In this document: piece after piece, positions 25,173 to 34,382 of the stretch
Position numbering within the stretch: the stretch's first letter is position 1
Layout of the letters: the number at the start of each line of letters is the position of its first letter
Origin: Acidobacteriota bacterium
Lineage (GTDB): Bacteria; Acidobacteriota; Holophagae; Holophagales; Holophagaceae
Direction of reading: 5' to 3'
DNA: 64,000 bases
NCBI GenBank assembly: GCA_016195985.1
Contig: JACPYP010000006.1
Coordinates: 87,639 to 151,638, forward strand
Program-made: the position numbers and the translations under genes
Notes under the pieces: generated by a model
Seen by the model: only the letters and a program-made list of their open reading frames with translations
Databases searched by the model: none
What the model was told of the DNA's origin: nothing

Positions 25173-25281
25173 GGCGAAGGCGCCTCCGGGCAGGGTCGAG
25201 AATAGAAAACCACCTAGAGAGAGAACGGCTCTCCCTCAGGTGAGGCTATTCTCCGGGCGTTATCCAGGCAATGGACAGCGG

Positions 25282-26400
25282 TCACACTTCCGGTTCGAGG
25301 CCCTCCTTCCGGATGAGGTGGACAGCCGTGGCCTTGAAGGAGGCCACCACCGCTCGGCCCGGCTGAAGATCAAGTTCCGACAGGGATTGGGCGGTCACGA
25401 AGGCGGTCAGGAAAAACCCGCAATCCAGTTCGACTTTGTAGAAGGGGCCGCGGGGTATGACCTTGATCACAGCTCCCGGGAAGGCATTGCGGACGCTGCT
25501 GGTGTTATCGGTCTGTAAAGACAGGGCCACGTGTTCGGGGCGCACCCCGATGAGGACGGTCTGCCCGGGCTGCGCTTCGCCCACGGCCAGCACCTCCCGG
25601 CCCCCGGGGCCCTTGCGCAGACGCAGCGACACGAGGCCATCCTGGCAGCTCGCCACCTGCCCCTTGAGCAGGGTTTCCATGCCCATGAAGGAGGCCACGA
25701 AGGAATCTTCGGGGTGATTCATCACTTCCCGCAGGCCGCCCAGCTGCACGATGCGGCCTTCTCTCATCACCGCAAGGCGGTGGGCCAGCCGGGCCGCCTT
25801 GCCCTGGTCGTGGGTGGCGATGACGGCCGTGGTTCCAGTTTCCGCCAACAGGCGACCCAGATCTCCGATGAGTTCTTCCCGCGTCGGGGCGTCCAGGGAG
25901 GAAAACGGCTCGTCCAGGAAGAGGATTTCCGGCTGGAGCACGAAGGCCCGGGCCAGGGCCGTGCGCTGGGCTTCGCCGCCGGACAGATGCTTGGCGGAGC
26001 GGTCCAGCAGGTTCCCGAGCCCCAGGCGCCCCGCCCACTCGCTCACCCGGGGCAGCCGCTCCTCCTTGGGCAGGCCGCGCAGCTTCAGGCCTGTGCCGAT
26101 GTTCTCGGCCACGGTGGCGTCGAAGAGGAGGGGATCCTGGAAGACCATGGTGATGCGGCGCCGGAAGGCCTCCCGGTCGCCGCGGGCCCTGAGATCGTTG
26201 CCCAGAAAGGCCAGCGTGCCTTCGGCGGGCTGGAGCAGGCCCGCCAGAGCGAGCATGAGGGTGCTTTTGCCGGCGCCGTTGGGACCCATCAGGGCCAGCA
26301 CTTCGCCTGCCCGGAGATCGAGGCTCGGCACGTCCAGCACCTGGGCGCCGTTGCGCCGCACCCGGAGGCCGCGCGCCTGGAGAACCGCCGTCCGGCTCAT
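25282..26400 (-). CDS. tupC: Tungstate ABC transporter ATP-binding protein
   Basis: A 372-residue ATPase. Motifs are Walker A GPNGAGKST near residue 40, a Q-loop VFQDPLLFD, signature LSGGEAQRTALARAF near 140, Walker B EILFLDEPFSSLD near 160 and VIATHDQ. The C-terminal 120 residues include TOBE-like sequence (LIGVRPEHVALSL), seen in oxyanion transport ATPases. Its start overlaps the tupB stop in an ATGA, so translation is coupled. The specificity for tungstate is inferred from TupB and the TupA gene 2.4 kb upstream. Confidence 0.88.
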   Translation of the reverse strand: MSRTAVLQARGLRVRRNGAQVLDVPSLDLRAGEVLALMGPNGAGKSTLMLALAGLLQPAEGTLAFLGNDLRARGDREAFRRRITMVFQDPLLFDATVAENIGTGLKLRGLPKEERLPRVSEWAGRLGLGNLLDRSAKHLSGGEAQRTALARAFVLQPEILFLDEPFSSLDAPTREELIGDLGRLLAETGTTAVIATHDQGKAARLAHRLAVMREGRIVQLGGLREVMNHPEDSFVASFMGMETLLKGQVASCQDGLVSLRLRKGPGGREVLAVGEAQPGQTVLIGVRPEHVALSLQTDNTSSVRNAFPGAVIKVIPRGPFYKVELDCGFFLTAFVTAQSLSELDLQPGRAVVASFKATAVHLIRKEGLEPEV

Positions 26401-27095
26401 CGCGGACCGCTCCGCTGCTGCAGGTGCGTGAGCAGGGCGTTCACCGCGAAGGCCAGGAGCAGCAGGATGAAGCTGAGGGCGAAGGCCACATCGAAGTTGC
26501 CCCGGCTGGTTTCCATCACCGTGGCCGTGGTCAGCACCCGGGTGCTGCCCTTGAGGTTGCCGCCCACCATGATGGAGGCGCCCACTTCGGAAATGACGCC
26601 GCCGAAACCGGCCATGACCGCCGCCAGCAGGGGAAGCCGGGCCTCCTTCAGCAGCAGCCAGACCATCTGCGGGCGGCTGGCGCCCAGGGAAAGGATTTGG
26701 AGGCGCAGCGCCGGCGGCAAGTGCTGCAGCGCGGCGAGGCCGAGCCCGGCGATGATCGGCGTGGCGATCACGGCCTGGGCCAGGATGATGGCGGCGGGCG
26801 TATAGAGGATGCCCAGGAATCCGAAAGGCCCATTGCGCCAGAGCAGCACGGTGACGAAGAGGCCCACCACCACGGGCGGCAGCCCCATGCCCGTGTTCAC
26901 CAGGGCGATGACCAGCCGCTTGCCGGGAAACTCGTTGAGCGCCACCCCCAGGGCCAGGCCCAGCCCGAGGATGACGCTCAGCAATGTGGCGATGCCTGAA
27001 ACTTTCAGCGAAAGCAGGGTGATCCGGAGCACTTCTGGATCCAGCGTGAGCAGCAGCTCAAGCGCCTTCCGGAGGCCCTCCCAGATCAGATCCAT
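26397..27095 (-). CDS. tupB: Tungstate ABC transporter permease
   Basis: A 232-residue inner-membrane permease with five to six helices. LLSLKVSGIATLLSVILG begins the transport domain. The EAA-type loop is LGASRPQMVWLLLKEARLPL near residue 145, followed by GFGGVISEVGASIMVGGN, which is typical of TupB. It is coupled to tupC. No ribosome site is visible before the ATG, and a hairpin repeat (27116-27184) lies between it and the upstream pruA gene, so it may rely on read-through from pruA or on its own promoter. Confidence 0.88.
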   Translation of the reverse strand: MDLIWEGLRKALELLLTLDPEVLRITLLSLKVSGIATLLSVILGLGLALGVALNEFPGKRLVIALVNTGMGLPPVVVGLFVTVLLWRNGPFGFLGILYTPAAIILAQAVIATPIIAGLGLAALQHLPPALRLQILSLGASRPQMVWLLLKEARLPLLAAVMAGFGGVISEVGASIMVGGNLKGSTRVLTTATVMETSRGNFDVAFALSFILLLLAFAVNALLTHLQQRSGPR

Positions 27096-27115
27096 TTAGC
27101 GGCCGCTCAAAAAAA

Positions 27116-27184
27116 CACCACGGAGACACGGAGTTCGCAGAGGAAAACACGGAGAAAGACAGTGCGCTCCGCGCCTCCGTGGTG
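27116..27184. repeat. Hairpin repeat, CACCACGGAG variant
   Basis: 18-bp arms (27116-27133 and 27167-27184) with two mismatches. A sister form of the CACCACCAAG hairpins. Located between pruA and tupB. Confidence 0.7.
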
Positions 27185-27196
27185 AGATTGCCAGGG

Positions 27197-28828
27197 TTAC
27201 TCAGCTTCGAGGAAGGGGAACTTGATGTCCCGAGGCGGCGTGAAGCTCTCCTTGATGGTGCGGGGCGAGGTCCAGCGGATGAGGTTCAGCAGGCTGCCCG
27301 CCTTGTCGTTGGTGCCCGAGGCGCGGGCCCCGCCGAAGGGCTGGTGGCCCACCACGGCGCCGGTGCACTTGTCGTTGATGTAGAAGTTGCCGGCGGTGTA
27401 GGCCAGGGCCTTGGTGAGGTGCTCGATGACGTAGCGGTCCTTCGCGAAGATGGCGCCGGTCAGGGCGTAGGGCGAGGTCTCGTCCAGCACCTTGAGGGTC
27501 TCTTCCAGCTTGGCGTCGTCGTAGACGTAGACTGTCACCACCGGCGCGAAGATCTCCTCTTCCATGGTCACGAACTTGGGGTCCGTGGTGAGGATGACCG
27601 TGGGCTCGATGAAGTAGCCCTTGGTCTTGTCGCCCTTGCCGCCCGCGATGATCTCGGCATCCTTGGCGTCCCGGGCCATCTCGATGTACTTCATGGTGCT
27701 GTCGAAGGCGGGCTCGTCGATGACGGCGTTGAAGAAGTTGCGGAAATCCCGCACGTCGCCCATCTTGACCTCGCCAAGGAAGGCGAGGAGCTGCTTCTTC
27801 ACCTCGGCCCAACGGGAGGCAGGGATGTAGACGCGGGAGCAGGCCGAGCACTTCTGCCCCTGGTACTCGAAGCCCGCGCGGACGATGGCCGCCGTGGTCT
27901 CCTCCGGGTCCGCGGAGGCGTGCATGAAGATGTAATCCTTGCCGCCAGTCTCGCCCACGAGCCGGGGGTAGCTCTTGTAGCGCGCCAGGTTGTCGCCGAT
28001 GGCCTTCCACATGCCGTTGAAGACGCCGGTGGAGCCCGTGAAGTGCAGGCCCGCGAAATCGCGGTGGTCCAAAGCGATCTTGCCGATCATGGAGCCGCGG
28101 CCGGGGATGAAGTTGATGACGCCGTCCGGCAGGCCCGCTTCCTTGTAGAGCTGCATGAGGTAGTAGTTGGAAAGCACGGACGTGGAGGCGGGCTTCCACA
28201 CCACGGTGTTGCCCATGATGGCGGGAGCCGTGGCTAGGTTGGCGCCGATGGCCGTGAAATTGAAGGGGGACACGGCGAGGACGAAACCTTCCAGCGGTCG
28301 GTAGTCCAGGCGGTTCCACACATGGGGATCCGAGATGGGCTGGTGCTGGTAGAGGTCCTCCATGTACTTCGCGTTGAAGCGGAAGAAGTCGGCGGTTTCG
28401 CAGGTGGCGTCGATCTCCGCCTGGTAGGCGCTCTTCGACTGGTTGAGCATGGTGGCGGCATTGAGGATGTAGCGGTACTTGCCCGAAATCAGGCTGGCCA
28501 TCTTGTGGAAGATGGCGGCGCGATCCTGCCAGGGGGTGGCCTCCCAATCCTTCTTGGCGGCCAGCGCGGCTTCGATGGCCATGCGCACTTCGGCCTCTCC
28601 CGCCTCATGGTACGTGGCCAGCACATGCTGGTGGTCGTGGGGACACACGGCCTTCTGGACCTTGCCCGTGCGGACTTCCTTCCCGCCGATGATGAGGGGG
28701 ATGTCCAGCTGCAGGTTGAACTGCCGCTCCAACTCGGCCTTCAGCAGGGCGCGCTCTTTGGATCCGGGCGCGTACTGGAGAATCGCTTCGTTATGGGAGG
28801 CGGGCAGGCTGAAGATCGCGTTCGACAT
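27197..28828 (-). CDS. pruA: L-glutamate gamma-semialdehyde dehydrogenase
   Basis: Second step of proline catabolism: oxidises glutamate semialdehyde (P5C) to glutamate with NAD. A 543-residue monofunctional enzyme of the ALDH4 type found in Gram-positive bacteria and eukaryotes, not the PutA fusion. Motifs are VSPFNFTAIGANLATAP near 175, ETGGKDYIFMHASAD (general-base Glu) near 295, EYQGQKCSACSR (catalytic Cys about 328) and GGARASGTNDKAG near the end. A strong AAGGAGAT lies eight bases before the ATG. The gene lies between tupA and tupB, splitting the tungstate transporter set. No proline dehydrogenase is in the window. Confidence 0.94.
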   Translation of the reverse strand: MSNAIFSLPASHNEAILQYAPGSKERALLKAELERQFNLQLDIPLIIGGKEVRTGKVQKAVCPHDHQHVLATYHEAGEAEVRMAIEAALAAKKDWEATPWQDRAAIFHKMASLISGKYRYILNAATMLNQSKSAYQAEIDATCETADFFRFNAKYMEDLYQHQPISDPHVWNRLDYRPLEGFVLAVSPFNFTAIGANLATAPAIMGNTVVWKPASTSVLSNYYLMQLYKEAGLPDGVINFIPGRGSMIGKIALDHRDFAGLHFTGSTGVFNGMWKAIGDNLARYKSYPRLVGETGGKDYIFMHASADPEETTAAIVRAGFEYQGQKCSACSRVYIPASRWAEVKKQLLAFLGEVKMGDVRDFRNFFNAVIDEPAFDSTMKYIEMARDAKDAEIIAGGKGDKTKGYFIEPTVILTTDPKFVTMEEEIFAPVVTVYVYDDAKLEETLKVLDETSPYALTGAIFAKDRYVIEHLTKALAYTAGNFYINDKCTGAVVGHQPFGGARASGTNDKAGSLLNLIRWTSPRTIKESFTPPRDIKFPFLEAE

Positions 28829-28834
28829 GGATTC

Positions 28835-29716
28835 TTATCTCCTTCCGGCGTCCACTTCCGGAACGTCGGCATCGAGAAAGAATAGCGGCGATCCATAGAG
28901 CTTGATTCCGAATTCTTTGATCCGTGCCTGGACAGGTTTCGACACCAGGAAGTCAGCAAAAGCGCGGCCTCCAGCGCTGTTCACTTTCGGGAAGCGCGTG
29001 GTATTCAGCTCGATCACGTGATAGACATTCCTGAGGGAGGGATCGCCTTCATGCAGGATGGCCAGCCCGAGGGTTTTCCGCAGGGCGAAGTACGTGCCCC
29101 GGTCTGACAATGTGTATGCCTTTTTTTCCGCCGCCACGGCCAGGGTCTGGCCCATTCCCTGGCCCGTCTGCTGGTGCCAGGCCTGCCCTTCGACCGCGAT
29201 GCCGGCGGCCTTCCACAGCTTCAGCTCCATGGCGTGGGTACCGGAGTTGTCGCCGCGCGAGATGAAGAGCGACTTGGCGGCGGCGATGCGCTGGAAGCTT
29301 TCCTGGGCATTGTGCTTGGCCACGCCTGCAGGATCTGCGGAAGGGCCGAGCAGCACGAAATCGTTATGCATGACGATCCGGCGGTTGACGCCCGCGCCCT
29401 CGGCCACCAGGGCCTTCTCGGCCTCCGGGGAGTGGACCAGCAGCACGTCGGCCTCGCCGCGCTTGCCCATGGCGATGGCCTGGCCGGAGCCCACCGCGAT
29501 GGTCTTGATCTGGTACCCCGTCTGCTTCTCGAAGGCTGGAATGAGCTCGTCCAGCAAACCCGAATCCTGGGTGCTGGTGGTGGTGGCCAGGATCACCGTG
29601 GGCTGGGTGGGCTTGGGCTGTGCGGGCTTGGTCTGCGGCGGCGCGGCGGCCAGGAGGAGGGAGGCCATGGCGGAGGCCAGGGACAAGCTCCATCGCTTGA
29701 TTGTGGATCGATGCAT
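28835..29716 (-). CDS. tupA: Tungstate-binding periplasmic protein
   Basis: A 293-residue substrate-binding protein. Residues 1-24 form a signal peptide (SLASAMASLLLAAAPP), followed by a Pro/Lys-rich linker. The mature N-terminus has ILATTTSTQDSGLLDELIP, the TTTS oxyanion motif characteristic of TupA. RGDNSGTHAMELKLWK and YTLSDRGTY are further family-typical stretches. GGAGG lies five bases before the ATG. It delivers tungstate to TupB/TupC, which are separated from it by pruA. TupA proteins generally discriminate tungstate from molybdate, which fits the presence of a separate ModABC. Confidence 0.93.
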   Translation of the reverse strand: MHRSTIKRWSLSLASAMASLLLAAAPPQTKPAQPKPTQPTVILATTTSTQDSGLLDELIPAFEKQTGYQIKTIAVGSGQAIAMGKRGEADVLLVHSPEAEKALVAEGAGVNRRIVMHNDFVLLGPSADPAGVAKHNAQESFQRIAAAKSLFISRGDNSGTHAMELKLWKAAGIAVEGQAWHQQTGQGMGQTLAVAAEKKAYTLSDRGTYFALRKTLGLAILHEGDPSLRNVYHVIELNTTRFPKVNSAGGRAFADFLVSKPVQARIKEFGIKLYGSPLFFLDADVPEVDAGRR

Positions 29717-29794
29717 GTTGACCTCCGGTCGATAGTCTTGCAGGAATACAACGGTCAGTGAAGGTTGAGGCGGCTTGTTTTGCGGAATATCACA

Positions 29795-30154
29795 TCAGGA
29801 GAACAGGCGTTTCCGGAAAGCCTTCACGTCCTCCGCGATGGCTTCGGAGGCCTTGGTCTGGATGACGCGGAACCGGGCCAGAGCCTCCTGGCCCAGGGGC
29901 GTCACCTGGGCGCCGCCGCCCTGGGGCCCGCCCTTGACCGCTACCACCACCGGCGATTTGAAGCTCTGGTTCATCTCGTCCACGAGCATCCATGCCTTGC
30001 GGTAGCTCATGTCCAGTTCGCGCGCCGCGGCGGAAATGGATCCCACGCGTCCGATGACTTCGAGAAGGTCCGCCTTGCCCTGGCCGATGGCGATGTTTTC
30101 ACCGTAGGCGATGCGGATGCGGATGGTGGTGGCCTGCTGAGTGGGCTTGGTCAT
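29795..30154 (-). CDS. ModE N-terminal-domain regulator
   Basis: A 119-residue DNA-binding protein from the ATG at 30154, which has AGGAA upstream; the frame is open for 14 more codons. It has a LysR/ModE-type winged helix: GKADLLEVIGRVGSISAAAR, LDMSYRKAWMLVDEMNQSF, then the wing GGPQGGGAQVTPLGQEALAR. The C-terminal molybdate-binding (Mop) domains of full ModE are missing. Such ModE-only or TunR-like proteins control molybdate or tungstate genes in several anaerobes. It lies 78 bp upstream of tupA on the same strand, which supports a tungstate-related role. How it would sense the metal is unclear. Confidence 0.85.
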   Translation of the reverse strand: MTKPTQQATTIRIRIAYGENIAIGQGKADLLEVIGRVGSISAAARELDMSYRKAWMLVDEMNQSFKSPVVVAVKGGPQGGGAQVTPLGQEALARFRVIQTKASEAIAEDVKAFRKRLFS

Positions 30155-30262
30155 GGCGGTTTCCTGGGGATCCACCATTATCATCACGGCCCGCAAGTGG
30201 TGGCGCCTGAATCCAGAGCGCCGCCAGCCCCCAAGGAGGGGCCGGGCCCTGGGCCACCGGCG

Positions 30263-31390
30263 CTACTTCTTCCCGAAGAAGCCGAGGATCGCCACCGCCA
30301 CCTCTTCGCGCATGGCCTCGGTCATTTCGGGATAGACGGGCAGGCTCAGCACTTCCTTGGCCGCCCGTTCGGATTCCGGCAGCTGGCCCGTCTTGTACCC
30401 GAGATCCTTGAAGCAGGGCTGTTCGTGCAGGCAGATGGGGTAGTAGATGGCGCTGCCGATGCCGCGTTCCTTCAGATGGGCCTGCAGCGCGTCGCGCTTG
30501 CCGCCCTTCACGCGGATGGTGAACTGGTTGTAGATGTGGCGGCCCTCAGGCACCACCTCCAGAGGCAGCACCACCTCGTCGGCGGCCAGGCTCTGCATGC
30601 GATCGAGGTACCAGGCGGCATGCTTCCGGCGGCCTTCATGCCACCCGTCGAGCATGGGCAGCTTGGCCCGCAGCACCAGAGCCTGGAATTCGTCCATGCG
30701 GCCGTTCATGCCCACTTCGTGGTGCATGTAGACCGGCTCCATGCCGTGAACGCGGATGCGGCGCACCCGGCCGGCCAGGGTCGCGTCGTCGCGGATGGCG
30801 GTCATGCCTGCATCTCCGAAAGCGCCCAGATTCTTGGTGGGGTAGAAGCTGTAGGCGGTCATGTCGCCGAACTGGCCCGCCGACTTGCCCCAGCCCTTGG
30901 CGCCGAGACTCTGGCAGGCGTCCTCGACCACAGGCAGGCCGTGCTTTTGGGCCACCGCCATGATGCCGGGCATGTCCGCCAGCTGGCCGAAAAGGTGCAC
31001 GGGCATGATGGCCTTGGTGCGGGGCGTGATGGCCGCTTCCACCAGGGCCCCGGTGGCGTTGAAGGTGGCGGGTTCCAGATCGATGAAGACGGGCTTGGCG
31101 CCCAGGCGGGATACGACGCCGGCCGTGGCGAAGAAGGTGAAGCTGGGGACGATCACCTCGTCGCCGTGGCCGATGCCCAGGGCCATGAGAGCCGCCAGCT
31201 GGGCATCCGTCCCGCTGGACATGCCCACCGCGTGGGCGGCGCCCGCATAGGCGGAGATCTCCGCCTCCAGGCCCTTGACGTTCTCGCCGAGGATGAACGC
31301 CGAGCGGTCGATGAGGCCCGTGAGGCCTTCCAACACCTTCGTCTTGACAGCGGCGTTCTGCGGGGCGAGCTCAAGCATCGGGACAGGCAT
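30263..31390 (-). CDS. DegT/DnrJ/EryC1/StrS-family aminotransferase
   Basis: A 375-residue PLP enzyme from the ATG at 31390, with GGAGG five bases upstream; a TTG four codons earlier is less likely. Motifs are SSGTDAQLAALMALG near residue 57, EVIVPSFTFFATAG, VEDACQSLGA near 155 (Asp of the PLP site) and SFYPTKNLGAFGDAGM near 182 with the Schiff-base Lys. The family aminates or dehydrates keto-sugars for surface polysaccharides. No sugar-nucleotide gene is adjacent except manC 20 kb away, so its pathway is unclear. It is flanked by the ModE-like gene and a hairpin repeat. Confidence 0.9.
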   Translation of the reverse strand: MPVPMLELAPQNAAVKTKVLEGLTGLIDRSAFILGENVKGLEAEISAYAGAAHAVGMSSGTDAQLAALMALGIGHGDEVIVPSFTFFATAGVVSRLGAKPVFIDLEPATFNATGALVEAAITPRTKAIMPVHLFGQLADMPGIMAVAQKHGLPVVEDACQSLGAKGWGKSAGQFGDMTAYSFYPTKNLGAFGDAGMTAIRDDATLAGRVRRIRVHGMEPVYMHHEVGMNGRMDEFQALVLRAKLPMLDGWHEGRRKHAAWYLDRMQSLAADEVVLPLEVVPEGRHIYNQFTIRVKGGKRDALQAHLKERGIGSAIYYPICLHEQPCFKDLGYKTGQLPESERAAKEVLSLPVYPEMTEAMREEVAVAILGFFGKK

Positions 31391-31479
31391 GGGTGCCTCC
31401 AAATTCGGTTTTCAAGTATGCCAGCGGGTCAAGTGAGATTCCGTCACATCGGAACCACGAGCGCCAAAGCAGAAAATCT

Positions 31480-31531
31480 CACCGCCAAGACGCCAAGAAC
31501 GGCTTATGTTTTCCTTGGTGTCTTGGCGGTG
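31480..31531. repeat. Hairpin repeat between aminotransferase and lysS
   Basis: CACCGCCAAGACGCCAAGAA (31480-31499) pairs with 31511-31531 around an 11-base loop. Same family as the CACCACCAAG hairpins. It ends six bases from the lysS stop and could act as its terminator. Confidence 0.75.
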
Positions 31532-31537
31532 ATCCGT

Positions 31538-33052
31538 TCACTCAGCATGATCGGAGCCTTCAATCGGCTTCATAGGGCGCATTAATGGGAAGAGGATGAC
31601 GTCCCGGATGCTGGCGCTGTTGGTGAGCAGCATGACCAAGCGGTCGATGCCGATGCCTTCGCCGCCCGTGGGCGGCAGGCCGTGTTCCAGGCTGGTGACG
31701 AAATCCTGATCCAGCAGCATGGCTTCGTCGTTGCCGGCCTCGCGCTCTTCCATCTGCGCCTGGAAGCGGCCCATCTGGTCGATGGGATCGTTCAGCTCCG
31801 AGTAGGCGTTCGCCAACTCCATGCCGCCGATGAACAGTTCGAAGCGGTCCACGAAACGGTCATCGCCCTCCAGAGTCTTCGTGAGGGGTGACAGCTCGAT
31901 GGGATAATCGGTGATGAAGGTGGGCTGGATGAGCTGTTTCTCGGCGTGGTGCTCGAAGAGATCGCCCAGCAGCGTGCCCACGGTCTTCTTGTCCACATCC
32001 TCGATGTGGGCGGCCTTGGCCAGGGCGCGCACGCTGTCGCCGTCCTCCAGCAGGCGCCGCTCGATGCCGCCGTATTCGGCGATGGCATCCTTCATGGTGA
32101 GGCGCCGGAAGGGGGTGGCGTACGAGATCACCGCCTCGCCCCAGGGCAACTCCTGCGAGCCCATGACATCGCGGGTCACAGTCTCGAACAGTTTCTCCGT
32201 GAGGGCCATCATGTCGCGCAGGTCGCTGCCGGCCTCGTACATCTCCATCATTGTGAATTCCGGATTGTGCCGGACGCTGATGCCTTCATTGCGGAAGCTG
32301 CGGTTGATCTCGAACACCTTCTCGAAGCCGCCCACGATGAGCCGCTTGAGGTAGAGCTCCGGCGCGATGCGGAGGTAGAGGTCCATGTCCAGCGCGTTGT
32401 GGTGCGTGATGAAGGGCCGGGCGGTGGCGCCGCCTGGAATGGGCTGCATCATGGGGGTTTCCACTTCCAGGTAGCCCTGCCCTTCCATGAAGCGGCGCAC
32501 CGCGCTCACGATGCGGGAGCGGGTCTGGAAGGTCTTCAGCACGTCGCTGTTGGAGACCAGATCCAGGTACCGCTGGCGGTACCGCTGCTCCTTGTCCTGC
32601 AGGCCGTGCCACTTTTCCGGCAGCGGCAGCAGGGCCTTGCTCAGGAACTGGATCTCCTTCACACGCACGCTCAGTTCGCCCGTCTTGGTGCGCATGAGCG
32701 GGCCCGTGACGCTGATGTAATCGCCCATGTCCAAGAGCTTCAGGAGCTCCCAATCGGTCCCGGACAGGTCATTCATCCGGAAGAAACCCTGCATCTTCTC
32801 GCCGTTCTCAGCGAGGTGGGCGAACACGCTCTTGCCCATTTCGCGGATGGCGAGAATGCGTCCCATGACCGATACCGTGAGGCCCAGGCCTTCCAGCTTC
32901 TCGTTGGTCCAGGCCTCCGCGTCGGCGTAAGCCGCGGCCAGTTCGGCGATGCCGTGGGTGCGCCGGGCCTTCCGCGGCCAGGGATCCACGCCCAGGTCCT
33001 TGAGCTTCTGGACCTTTTCGAGACGCACGTCGCGGTACTGGTTGGGCTGCAT
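31538..33052 (-). CDS. lysS: Lysyl-tRNA synthetase, class II
   Basis: Charges tRNA-Lys. The ATG at 33052 is chosen because GGAG lies five bases upstream; an ATG 21 bases earlier lacks a site. The product is 504 residues, standard size. An N-terminal OB-fold anticodon domain (VMGRILAIREMGKSVFAHL) is followed by class II motifs: motif 1 around VETPMMQPIPGGATARPF, motif 2 KVFEINRSFRNEGISVRHNPEF and motif 3 GGEGIGIDRLVMLLTN near the C-terminus. Confidence 0.97.
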   Translation of the reverse strand: MQPNQYRDVRLEKVQKLKDLGVDPWPRKARRTHGIAELAAAYADAEAWTNEKLEGLGLTVSVMGRILAIREMGKSVFAHLAENGEKMQGFFRMNDLSGTDWELLKLLDMGDYISVTGPLMRTKTGELSVRVKEIQFLSKALLPLPEKWHGLQDKEQRYRQRYLDLVSNSDVLKTFQTRSRIVSAVRRFMEGQGYLEVETPMMQPIPGGATARPFITHHNALDMDLYLRIAPELYLKRLIVGGFEKVFEINRSFRNEGISVRHNPEFTMMEMYEAGSDLRDMMALTEKLFETVTRDVMGSQELPWGEAVISYATPFRRLTMKDAIAEYGGIERRLLEDGDSVRALAKAAHIEDVDKKTVGTLLGDLFEHHAEKQLIQPTFITDYPIELSPLTKTLEGDDRFVDRFELFIGGMELANAYSELNDPIDQMGRFQAQMEEREAGNDEAMLLDQDFVTSLEHGLPPTGGEGIGIDRLVMLLTNSASIRDVILFPLMRPMKPIEGSDHAE

Positions 33053-33187
33053 GGGAACTCCGGCACGAACCATGTAGTTTACCGAAACCCTCAGCGTTCT
33101 CCGAAGCTGCTGGCGCGAAACTGTCCTTCCGCTTCCAAAGAGCGAGCGGCATAAGGGGCCGTAACGAAAGGGCCAGAAAGGCGCTGG

Positions 33188-34210
33188 TTATTTCGCAGCG
33201 GCCCCTAAGCGATAGACCACGAAGGCCGAGATGTCCGGGGCCGTGAAGGTGCCAGCTTCCTCGCTGAAACCGAAGCGCCAGCGGGGAAGCCAGGTGTGAC
33301 GGAAGGTCCAGTGCTGCTGCCAGCCGGCCCGGTCCAGGCGGGACAGGCCCACCCGGTAGGGACTGCCCGCATAGCCCAGGGCCACCTCCACGCCCAGGCC
33401 CGAGACCAGCCCGGTCCCCTCGCCCTGCCAGCCCAGGCTGGCCCAGGCGCGGCTGAAGGAGGTCTTGTCCATGACGCTGCGCAACGGGCTGTCCTTCGGC
33501 AGGCCCAGCACCACCCGTTCGGCCTGGCCGAACACGTTCCAGCGGCCAAACCGCCGCCAGAGGGCACCGCCGAACAGGCCGTCCGTGCCGCCGTCTCCAG
33601 AGAAATCAGCCTGCTTGCCCGTGGGGAGCTGGACGGAGATCCCCATCCGGCCGCCGGCATCCGCGGTGCCGAAGGGGCGGATCCAGGCCACGTCCAGGTC
33701 CATGAGCCGCAGCCCTGGCCGGGAGAGGTCCCCCACCACCTTGCCATCCCGCTCCAGGTGGTAGGCGAGGCGGTTCTTGGGGGCGTCCTCGCGCCCGCCT
33801 TGGGGCAGGCTGAACATCTGGTGCCAGTTCCACATCGCCTGGTCGGCGATGCCCCCGGAGCGTGAGGCGAGACGGGCCCGCACGTTCACCCGCGTGGAGC
33901 CCAGCCTCGCGGCCCAATCGCCGGTGAGCTGCCACTCTTCCCCATCCAGGCGGGCGAAGGTCCGCAGATCGGAACTGTGTTCCAGATCCGGCCGCAGCAT
34001 CTGGCTGGTGGCCTCCAGGGCGAGTTCGTCCACCCCTTCGGGCAGCGGCTCGGGAAAGCCCTCGAACCAGGCCACGCGGTTGGGCCTGGGCGTTTCCTGG
34101 GCCGAGAGACCTGCCGTCGAGAGGGCCATCGTTGAAAAGCCCAAGATCAGAGCCCCCGAAGGTCCCGCTAGAACTCTGAGGACCCGGAGGGGTAGATTGA
34201 TCAAGGTCAC
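33188..34210 (-). CDS. DUF3187-like outer-membrane-type protein
   Basis: A 340-residue protein. The GTG at 34210 is preferred because AAGGA lies six bases upstream; another GTG at 34228 has no site. A signal peptide is visible (GALILGFSTMALSTAGLSAQ). The rest alternates short amphipathic strands with Gly and aromatic residues (FGRWNVFGQAERVVLG, WRFGFSEEAGTFTAPDISAF) and ends in a strand, as expected for an outer-membrane beta-barrel. It matches the pattern of the DUF3187 family known from Geobacter-like bacteria. Function unknown. Divergent from the citrate synthase gene. Confidence 0.65.
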   Translation of the reverse strand: MTLINLPLRVLRVLAGPSGALILGFSTMALSTAGLSAQETPRPNRVAWFEGFPEPLPEGVDELALEATSQMLRPDLEHSSDLRTFARLDGEEWQLTGDWAARLGSTRVNVRARLASRSGGIADQAMWNWHQMFSLPQGGREDAPKNRLAYHLERDGKVVGDLSRPGLRLMDLDVAWIRPFGTADAGGRMGISVQLPTGKQADFSGDGGTDGLFGGALWRRFGRWNVFGQAERVVLGLPKDSPLRSVMDKTSFSRAWASLGWQGEGTGLVSGLGVEVALGYAGSPYRVGLSRLDRAGWQQHWTFRHTWLPRWRFGFSEEAGTFTAPDISAFVVYRLGAAAK

Positions 34211-34382
34211 GGAAGTTCCTTTTCGCACAGGTAATACTCTGCCCTGACCCTCACAGCCCAGCCAGCGCGGATTCTTGAATATTCATGAAGGACTGCGATG
34301 CCTTCGATGGAAGAGACAGCATAATTGTCCCCACCCATTTGATCTTGTTCTTCCCTTCCTTTTCTTCACAGGAGCCTCTCCC

